A stretch of 39,489 bases of DNA from Nitrospira sp. GTDB taxonomy: Bacteria > Nitrospirota > Nitrospiria > Nitrospirales > Nitrospiraceae. Under the pieces are notes generated by a model. The model did not search any database, was not told the DNA's origin, and saw only the letters and a list, made by a program, of their open reading frames with translations. The translations under genes and the position numbers were made by a program. Of the stretch, positions 19,953-27,135 are shown piece by piece (within the stretch, counting starts at the first letter, position 1; each line of letters begins with the position of its first letter). The stretch is from positions 1 to 39,489 of the forward strand of contig JABMDK010000002.1 in assembly GCA_015903995.1 (NCBI GenBank), given 5' to 3'.

Positions 19953-20614
19953 TACCCACCTACCTTTCCCGCAGCCGAGCCGGTTACACTCCCTCTGAAG
20001 ACCGCCACTAACTGCTCAGGAGGCTGTGCCCCGGAGAGCGCGTAGGCTCCGTTGATCACAAAATACGGAACCCCTCGAATGCCCAACCGATGACCGGCAG
20101 CTTCCTCCACCTTCACCTCTTCGACGCCCTCATCGCCCGCCAGGAAGGTTACGGTGATTGCTCGATCAAGCCCCTCATCAGCAGCGGCTTGGGACAATGT
20201 GTCGATACTCCCAATATCTCCACCCTCCAGGAAATACTGGCGAAAGAGCCTCTCGACCATCTCATCCTGTTTCCCCTGATGCCCCGCCCACCAGATGAGG
20301 CGATGCGCGGCAAATGTGTTGGGCGTGCGAGCAATGCTCCCAAAGGCGAAATGGATGCCTTCCTCGGCACCTGCTGTTGAGACGTGATCATAGATCGCTT
20401 GAGCAGCGGCAGGGCTGCCGAACTTCGCGTCAAGGTACTGTCGTCGATCCATCCCCTCGCGTGGCATGGTCGGATTCAATTGAAAGGGCCGCCATCTGAC
20501 GTTCACAGGAACACCGTCCCACGCCTTGAGTGCCCGTTCCAGGCGCCGCTTGCCCACATAGCACCAGGGACAGATCTCAGAATAGACATCGACTGTCAGC
20601 GCTTGCTCATTCAT
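19952..20614 (-). CDS. DsbA family oxidoreductase (FrnE-like)
   Basis: VDVYSEICPWCYVGKRRLERAL and GIRGVPYFVINGAYALSGAQ; TAATG overlap with pirin gene. Confidence 0.93.
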   Translation of the reverse strand: MNEQALTVDVYSEICPWCYVGKRRLERALKAWDGVPVNVRWRPFQLNPTMPREGMDRRQYLDAKFGSPAAAQAIYDHVSTAGAEEGIHFAFGSIARTPNTFAAHRLIWWAGHQGKQDEMVERLFRQYFLEGGDIGSIDTLSQAAADEGLDRAITVTFLAGDEGVEEVKVEEAAGHRLGIRGVPYFVINGAYALSGAQPPEQLVAVFRGSVTGSAAGKVGG

Positions 20615-21495
20615 TACAGGTGGCCCATCTTGCCCGCTTGATAATCATTCACGGCTTGCACAAGTTCGGCTTTGGCATTCATGACGAACGGACCATACCG
20701 AGCAATCGGCTCCTCGATCGGTTGACCGCTCAAGATCAAAAGCCGGCTGTCTCCGCGGGCTTCAATAGCCACAGACGACCCATTCCGCATACACACAAAT
20801 AACTCTGCCTCTCCTGCGTCGCGTGAGCCATTCACCGACACCAGGCCTTGCACCACGAAGACCGACGTATTGTACCCATCCGGCAGATGCAACTCCGCAC
20901 GGCGGTTGGCAGCCAACTCCAGATCATAGAGTTCGACCGGTGTCACCGTATGGGCCGGCCCCTTCTGTCCCTGAATTGTTCCTGCAATCACACGCAGTCG
21001 GCCTGCTCCACCTTCAAGTTCAACCTTTGGAATATCAACGTTCAGAATCGTCTGGTAACGAGGCGCCGACATCTTCTGCGTGCGCGGCAGATTCACCCAG
21101 AGTTGGATAGCCTGAAAGGTTCCGCCTTGCTGAGCCCAATTCTTCTCATGCAACTCTTCGTGTACGACTCCGGACGCCGCCGTCATCCATTGCACATCGC
21201 CCGGCCCGATGACACCGGCATTGCCGGCCGAATCTCTGTGAGCGACCGCCCCCTGGTACATAATCGTGACGGTTTCAAACCCGCGATGCGGATGCTCACC
21301 GACACCACGTGGGTGAGCAATCGGTTCAAAATACTGTGGTCCGGCATAATCCAGCAAAAGAAACGGGCTGACCTCTCGATCGAGATCGTTGCTCGGGAAC
21401 AGGTTCCGCACGGGGAACCCGTCTCCCACCATATGGGCCGATCCTGGTTGATAGATCCCTGCCACTTCTTTGACAACAGCCGTCCCTGTAGCCAT
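20614..21495 (-). CDS. Pirin family protein
   Basis: FPSNDLDREVSPFLLLDYAGPQYFEPIAHPRGVGEHPHRGFETVTIMYQGAVAHRDSAGN. Confidence 0.95.
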   Translation of the reverse strand: MATGTAVVKEVAGIYQPGSAHMVGDGFPVRNLFPSNDLDREVSPFLLLDYAGPQYFEPIAHPRGVGEHPHRGFETVTIMYQGAVAHRDSAGNAGVIGPGDVQWMTAASGVVHEELHEKNWAQQGGTFQAIQLWVNLPRTQKMSAPRYQTILNVDIPKVELEGGAGRLRVIAGTIQGQKGPAHTVTPVELYDLELAANRRAELHLPDGYNTSVFVVQGLVSVNGSRDAGEAELFVCMRNGSSVAIEARGDSRLLILSGQPIEEPIARYGPFVMNAKAELVQAVNDYQAGKMGHL

Positions 21496-21506
21496 GTGGT
21501 CCTCCT

Positions 21507-22364
21507 TCACACCATCGTTCGTAGCGCGTCTTCCAGCGTGACCGTGCCTCGCACCAACTTCGCCGGATGCTCGTACCCGATCGCGCCGTTTGAGAACGCG
21601 CGGTACATTTCCTCAAACAATCTCGCCGCCTCGTCCGAAAATCCAAACGATTTGAATGTCGGGACCACGGCACTGAGTGGCGCATGTTGGGCCATCACCG
21701 CTTTCCCAAGAATCCGACTGAGTGCAGACGCCGCTTGATCCGGGCTGTACTCTTCCGGCCCCGCCATTTCCGCGATCTGCTTCCCATGACCACCAGCCAT
21801 CAATTGTTCCGCCCCAATTCTGCCGATGTCCTTGGTTGAAATCATCGGTATCTTCGCCTGAGGTGCCATGAAGGTTGGAAGAACACCCTGCGCCTTGGCC
21901 GCACCGATCACTGGGGCCCAATTGTCCATAAAGTAACAGGGGCGAAGAATGGTCAGCCGCTTGGCATGACAGCCAAGTGCATACTCTCCATAACTCGCCG
22001 CTCGAATCGGGCCGGTCCCGCCGTGAATATGCCCCCCGATCGATGACAGGAACACAACATGTTCGACTCCGCTCTTTTGGACGGCTTCCGCCGCGCGATC
22101 CATTCGTGTTCGCTGATCCGCCAACCAGGCCTCAGCCCCGTAATTCGGCGGTACCAATAGATAGACCCCTTTCGCTCCTTTGAAGGCCTCGGCCATGGCC
22201 GATACATCGTCGAGCGACGCCACGGCAACCTCCGCTCCTTTCGCCTTCCAGCCGGCCCCCTTATCGACCGAACGGACGACAACCCTGACCGGCTGTTTCT
22301 TACCGAGCAAGGTTTCCACGACTGACGACCCTGTATTCCCTGTAGCCCCTACGACAACAAACAT
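21507..22364 (-). CDS. NmrA/NAD(P)H-binding family protein
   Basis: MFVVVGATGNTGSSVVETLL; AGGAGG upstream of ATG at 22364. Confidence 0.92.
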   Translation of the reverse strand: MFVVVGATGNTGSSVVETLLGKKQPVRVVVRSVDKGAGWKAKGAEVAVASLDDVSAMAEAFKGAKGVYLLVPPNYGAEAWLADQRTRMDRAAEAVQKSGVEHVVFLSSIGGHIHGGTGPIRAASYGEYALGCHAKRLTILRPCYFMDNWAPVIGAAKAQGVLPTFMAPQAKIPMISTKDIGRIGAEQLMAGGHGKQIAEMAGPEEYSPDQAASALSRILGKAVMAQHAPLSAVVPTFKSFGFSDEAARLFEEMYRAFSNGAIGYEHPAKLVRGTVTLEDALRTMV

Positions 22365-22494
22365 AATGAGTCCTCCTCTTCCTGACACAACGCACAAGCG
22401 TTCTGTAATCGCCTCTGCATAATGACATCACGGCTTTTGTCTATACAGCACTTCGCACCGCCAGACCAACTCTCATTACCACACATTCCAGCAT

Positions 22495-22510
22495 GGCAAC
22501 TTACGTTCCA
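22495..22510 (-). promoter_or_regulatory. Putative sigma54 (-24/-12) promoter upstream of NmrA-pirin-FrnE-VOC operon
   Basis: Minus strand TGGAACGTAAGTTGCC; close to TGGCACG-N4-TTGC. Confidence 0.7.
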
Positions 22511-22605
22511 GACAACAGGAACAGACCTCTTTTCGCAATCTACTTGAAATGAGAAGGGATTCGCTTCGCAGAACGCAGAATTGTCAAACGTCCCGCAGGA
22601 AAGGA

Positions 22606-22623
22606 GTGCCGAATCAATGGCAC
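22606..22623 (-). promoter_or_regulatory. Activator dyad, promoter-proximal copy (module B)
   Basis: + strand GTGCCGA-atca-ATGGCAC, 5/7 arm match. Confidence 0.55.
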
Positions 22624-22624
22624 C

Positions 22625-22642
22625 GTGCCGAAGGATCGGCTC
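22625..22642 (-). promoter_or_regulatory. Activator dyad, promoter-distal copy (module B)
   Basis: + strand GTGCCGA-agga-TCGGCTC, 6/7 arm match. Confidence 0.6.
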
Positions 22643-22682
22643 CTTTCTGCAAGGCATATGGTACTCTTAACTGGAGGTACTG

Positions 22683-23174
22683 ATGACTGTTCTACTCATT
22701 CGCATCGGGCTTCGAACCGTCATCCTCATCCTTTCAGGGGTGATCGGTCTTCACGCTGTTCTCGCAGCGGATGAGCTCTCCCTGCCCTCCCGAGTCAGTG
22801 CAGTGAAAATTTCAGTCGCCTCCTATGAACGAATTCCCATCGCGACCATCCTGGCGCATCCGGATCGCTATCAGATGAAGGAAATACGAATCACCGGAAC
22901 CGTCACAGCGACTCAGACGGAAACCATCCCGAATCGGATGATCTGTGGAAGCCCCCATGAACGAACGACGCTCATGGTTGAGGATGACAGCGGACAGATC
23001 GAGATCATTGATCACGGTGCATGCGGGAAGAATGTCGGGGCCCTCAAAGCACCGATGCTGAAGACAGGCCAACCGATCGATCTCTTGGTGCGAATCATGA
23101 TCCCCACCAACCTGGGCTCTTCCGGTTCATCGGTGGAAGCCACTATCCGCTATATCGCCCCGGCACGAGACTAG
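22683..23174 (+). CDS. Exported hypothetical protein, possibly OB-fold
   Basis: N-terminal signal-like segment; IATILAHPDRYQMKEIRITGTVTATQTE...TLMVEDDSGQIEI resembles OB-fold proteins; ribosome-binding site TGGAGG. Confidence 0.65.
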   Translation: MTVLLIRIGLRTVILILSGVIGLHAVLAADELSLPSRVSAVKISVASYERIPIATILAHPDRYQMKEIRITGTVTATQTETIPNRMICGSPHERTTLMVEDDSGQIEIIDHGACGKNVGALKAPMLKTGQPIDLLVRIMIPTNLGSSGSSVEATIRYIAPARD

Positions 23175-23313
23175 TAGATCGTCCGCCCAATTGGCGTGTC
23201 CCCTACTCGCCTTGCGCTCTTCGATGAGATCAGAATAGGCCTGTCGAATGTCATACCTTTTCAATACTGTCCAAGGCTGGTGGAGTCGCATCTTGTATCG
23301 TGCATGACTGGGA

Positions 23314-23439
23314 GCAGGCTGTTGACAACGTCCGCCAGCAGCGTTCTCGCGACGCTCAGAGGCTCAACGTACGGCAGAGAGTACGCGTCGCCTCTTCGCT
23401 GGCTGCGGCCTTGCTGGACGGCCTTTCTTAACAGCCTGC
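23314..23439. repeat. Long imperfect hairpin / possible dispersed intergenic element
   Basis: Outer arms GCAGGCTGTT (23314) and AACAGCCTGC (23430) perfect; inner arms GAGGCTCAACGTAC / GTACGCGTCGCCTC. Confidence 0.6.
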
Positions 23440-23770
23440 GAGGAGTCCCTGAGGCGTCTGTGATCGGATCGAGTGGCTCACATCCAGATCTCCCAAAGCT
23501 TTTGTCAACATACTGGGAGATGAACATTCGGTCTTCCCTCTCCAGCCAAGATCAGGTCTGTCATCCATTAGATGCCCTGCTTCCTCTGCACGAACCGCTG
23601 ACGCACCGTCACCTTATGGATGCTCTGGTACTCAACCATCCCGCAGAGCACCCGATCCAGCAGCTGCGGTGACGGACGGAACTCCACGCTCATGGGGCCG
23701 ACACACGCATCAACTTCTGGAGAAGCGTGATCGACGACGGACTTGCGACACCCCGACAGGCGGTGAGCGC

Positions 23771-24160
23771 TCAGTTGGCCTCTGCTATCACCTGACACAC
23801 CGGGCCATAGGGCTTTAAGCCCATATCATATGTGAGCAGGCGCAGGTGTTCGACGTGGGCTTGCGCCAACAAGATGCGGTCGAAAGGGTCACGATGATGA
23901 AGCGGCAACCGATCCAAGGCCAGGGTATGTGCCACTGACACCGGCAATTCTTGAAACCCACTGTCCGTGATCTTCGCGGCGAGTTCGCCGGGATCTGCGG
24001 AAAGCTTCTTCACTTGAATCTTGATGACCACCTCCCAGAGTGAAGCGGCACTAACATAGACTATGGCCGTGGTTTCGATCTAGTGATAGATGTTCTTCGA
24101 GAGTCGTGGAGACTGAATCACATACCACAGGTAGACATGGGTATCTAACAGGAGATTCAC
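23771..24160 (-). pseudogene. PIN-domain toxin (VapC-like) interrupted by in-frame TAG at 24080-24082
   Basis: GTG start at 24160: VNLLLDTHVYLWYVIQSPRLSKNIYH*IETTAIVYVSAASLWEVVIKIQVKK...HHRDPFDRILLAQAHVE; same frame throughout. Confidence 0.85.
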
Positions 24161-24408
24161 CCCCCACTCTCGAACGAGGCCGTCGTCTCCAATGGTAACG
24201 GCGCATCAAAATCATCCGCAATGATCACGCGCCCTTTCAAGAGTCCTGGACGACGGACAGGAATGGGCTGATCGAGCGGCCCAAGCTGGGCCACCGGCGT
24301 CCCATCTTTACAAATCGTGATGCGTTGCCCCTTCGCAACGGCGGCCAAGAGCTTGGACAAATGGGTCTTGGATTCATGGATATTCACGGTCTTCGTCGTG
24401 GCTTTCAT
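24157..24408 (-). CDS. Phd/YefM-type antitoxin
   Basis: TVNIHESKTHLSKLLAAVAKGQRITICKDGTPVAQLGPL; 4-bp GTGA overlap with toxin gene. Confidence 0.9.
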   Translation of the reverse strand: MKATTKTVNIHESKTHLSKLLAAVAKGQRITICKDGTPVAQLGPLDQPIPVRRPGLLKGRVIIADDFDAPLPLETTASFESGG

Positions 24409-24666
24409 AGGACTCACCAACCTGGACTAACTTTAATCTACTTTTGACCTGAGCGGGAGTCAATCCGATCTTTCCACGATGCCGGCAACCACTCACCAGG
24501 CCATCACGGTCATCTGCGAACAGACGACGCGGGTCGGCCGCGCTCATTTCCGTTTTGCTAACGTATGGGAATCAGGCTTGCGAGAATGCGATTGAGATAG
24601 TGAAGCAGATCAGGCCGTGTAAAGACATGGTACCTACGTGGTTTGGGCATTCACTGTTTTTTGCAC

Positions 24667-25101
24667 CTACTCCCAGCCACTGACTTCATAGCCCTTTTCC
24701 TTCAGACACTTCGTCACGGCATCGGCATAGGGTGGGTCCGGCTCCAGTGGTTTGAACGTTCCTCCGGCCAGTCCTACGATCAACCCCAGCCCGCTTCCGG
24801 CAGCCGCCCCGATGGCAATGCCGGGCAATCCACCGACGACCCCGGCCGACGCACCGACCGCACCGCCAAGCGTGACACCAAGCACCGCACCGGTAGCTGC
24901 ATTCACGCTCCGATGCACCCCGGGACGCAACGCAGCCTCCTCCGTTTTCTTTCGGCACAAGTCAATTTCCTGTTGCGCCATCTGCCTGCCATACAAGTGA
25001 AGTTGTTTATTCGATCGCAAGATCGGCTGGGGCCCCGTACAGGCTGTGACAGTCAGTAGAAGGATCATCCCTATCAGGCGCTGCCAAGATTGATCGGCCA
25101 C
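24667..25101 (-). CDS. Glycine-zipper lipoprotein-like protein
   Basis: LLLTVTACTG lipobox-like; GAVLGVTLGGAVGASAGVVGGLPGIAIGAAAGSGLG; C-term CLKEKGYEVSGWE. Confidence 0.7.
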   Translation of the reverse strand: MADQSWQRLIGMILLLTVTACTGPQPILRSNKQLHLYGRQMAQQEIDLCRKKTEEAALRPGVHRSVNAATGAVLGVTLGGAVGASAGVVGGLPGIAIGAAAGSGLGLIVGLAGGTFKPLEPDPPYADAVTKCLKEKGYEVSGWE

Positions 25102-25323
25102 AGAAATTCCCTGGAGTGCTTTCTAGTCTTTTCTTCACTTCTCACCCTTTGGACGAAATGTCGAGGTTTTTCCCAATTGCGCACATCTCTCATGATCCGG
25201 TTCACTCGTCCAGCGTTCCTCTTCTTACTCCTTACCTCTCTCTACACATCTCCCCTCGCAGAGCGGATGGGTGGGTACTCTCCTGCGCGCATTGTCCGAG
25301 CACTTCTTGCACCACTCATTTTT

Positions 25324-25419
25324 GGCTGGACGTTGAGGTCGTTTCCATTGCGCGCATCCAACGAGGGCCTTCTGAGGCCGCGCGTTGGGCGAGCACCGAA
25401 ACGACCTCAGCGCCCAGCC
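25324..25419. repeat. Large intergenic inverted repeat (22-bp arms)
   Basis: GGCTGGACGTTGAGGTCGTTTC (25324-25345) versus GAAACGACCTCAGCGCCCAGCC (25398-25419): 20/22 complementary. Confidence 0.85.
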
Positions 25420-25428
25420 TCCTCCCCC

Positions 25429-25860
25429 TCACTGCCACCCCGTCACCTCATACCCTTTCTCTTCCAGGCATCGATTGACGTAATTGGTGTACGCGTGGTT
25501 GGGCTGAGAAGGACCGACGACTGCATGGAAGAGGCCGGTTAAGAGGCCCCAGACGGCTCCACTCGCCGCACCGATCATCGACCCGCGACCCACTGCCCCC
25601 GAAATCGCTCCCCCAACCGCTCCACTCGCAGCACCGACCCCAGCACCAACGGCAGTACCGGTAGCGACACGTCCTGCCTTGCCGCTACCTTCTTTCGCAC
25701 CGGCGGATTCCGCCAACCGTTTACAGTCCTCGATGTCTTGCTCAGTGACTTCTTTTCCCACTGATTGCATATGCGCATTCGGATACAGCACCGGGCGGGC
25801 ACCAGAACAGCCCACCAGCATCACCACCATGAAGACGCTGGCTATTGCCATTCTCCTCAT
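25429..25860 (-). CDS. Glycine-zipper lipoprotein-like protein (paralogue of 24667..25101)
   Basis: MVVMLVGCSGARP; glycine-zipper repeats; C-term CLEEKGYEVTGWQ. Confidence 0.75.
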   Translation of the reverse strand: MRRMAIASVFMVVMLVGCSGARPVLYPNAHMQSVGKEVTEQDIEDCKRLAESAGAKEGSGKAGRVATGTAVGAGVGAASGAVGGAISGAVGRGSMIGAASGAVWGLLTGLFHAVVGPSQPNHAYTNYVNRCLEEKGYEVTGWQ

Positions 25861-26183
25861 ATCTTCCCCCTTTCTTTCGATTCTTTTCGCGTCAGTCGGG
25901 CTAACAACGACTCCGCCGTGACTCCCTTTACAGCCAGTCGCTTACGTCGCCCCGTCGCTCCGGCATGAAGCTGCACATTCGCGCGCGGAACAGCACACCG
26001 CTCGGCGATGAAGCGAATCAGTTCGTCGTTGGCGGCACCCTCAATCGGACGCGCTGCCAGGCGGATCTTTACCGCATCGCCATGAATGCCGACGCACTCA
26101 GTACGTGAAGACCCTGGCTGGACTTGGACGGTCAGGAGCGCCCCGCGCTCACTGTCCCGTGCGATGACAGGAAGAGACGCCAC
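25857..26183 (-). CDS. DUF167/YggU family protein
   Basis: LTVQVQPGSSRTECVGIHGDAVKIRLAARPIEGAANDELIRFIAE. Confidence 0.92.
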   Translation of the reverse strand: MASLPVIARDSERGALLTVQVQPGSSRTECVGIHGDAVKIRLAARPIEGAANDELIRFIAERCAVPRANVQLHAGATGRRKRLAVKGVTAESLLARLTRKESKERGKI

Positions 26184-26197
26184 GGAAATTGAGGAAC

Positions 26198-27058
26198 TCA
26201 GAAGATCGCTTTGACGAAGTCGAGTATGGCCCGTTGCATGTCTGAATCGTCAGTGATCGGCCGGGCGACGGCGACATCACAGGCCCGCTCAGGTGGCACG
26301 CCTTGCTTGATCAATGTACCGGCATACACTAAAAGCCTGGTGCTGACCCCCTCCTCAAGCCCCTGGCTTCTGAGGTTGCGGACTTTTTGGCCGAGCTTGA
26401 CGAGTTTCGCCGCGATGTCTGAATCCACCCCCGCCTCACGCTGGACGACGAGGGTTTCGATATCGGGAGCAGGATAATCAAACTCGATCGCGATGAATCG
26501 CTGCTTCGTACTTTGCTTCAGATCTTTGAGGACACTTTGATAGCCAGGGTTGTAGGAGATCACCAGCATGAACTCGTCGGCGGCCTCCACGATCTGACCT
26601 TTTTTCTCGATCGGGAGCACTCGCCGGTCATCGCTGAGCGGATGGATGATGACCGTGGTATCTTTCCGGGCTTCCACCACCTCGTCGAGATACACAATGG
26701 CCCCATGCTTCACCCCGACGGTCAAGGGTCCATCCATCCATACCGTGTCCTGCCCCTTCAGGAGGTAACGGCCCACCAAATCGGAGGCTGTGAGATCTTC
26801 GTGACACGCGACGGTGATCAACGGGCGGCCGAGCTTGTACGCCATGTATTGAACGAACCGGGTTTTCCCGCAGCCGGTCGGCCCCTTCAGCATCACCGGC
26901 AGTTTTCTCTCGGCAGCGATGGTGAATAGGCCGATCTCCCCGCAGACCTCCGCATAAAACGGCTCCTGCTGAATGCGATACTGCCCTACATCGATTTCAC
27001 GAACCTGTTGTGTCAATGCTCTCGCTCCTGATTGAGGCATGGGATTGTTCCATGCCAT
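26198..27058 (-). CDS. cbbQ: CbbQ/NirQ/NorQ/GpvN family MoxR AAA+ ATPase
   Basis: [60 protein letters not shown]. Confidence 0.9.
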   Translation of the reverse strand: MAWNNPMPQSGARALTQQVREIDVGQYRIQQEPFYAEVCGEIGLFTIAAERKLPVMLKGPTGCGKTRFVQYMAYKLGRPLITVACHEDLTASDLVGRYLLKGQDTVWMDGPLTVGVKHGAIVYLDEVVEARKDTTVIIHPLSDDRRVLPIEKKGQIVEAADEFMLVISYNPGYQSVLKDLKQSTKQRFIAIEFDYPAPDIETLVVQREAGVDSDIAAKLVKLGQKVRNLRSQGLEEGVSTRLLVYAGTLIKQGVPPERACDVAVARPITDDSDMQRAILDFVKAIF

Positions 27059-27135
27059 CGAGCAGACCTTGATGAAAGGCCACAATAAACGGATTAAACC
27101 GCGAAGATCAAGGGAGGGGACAGCACAGTAGCCCT

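Noticed and set aside
23196-23672. 158-aa + strand ORF after the OB-fold-like gene
   Set aside because: It spans the hairpin element at 23314-23439 and lacks any family resemblance; better explained as intergenic repeat DNA.
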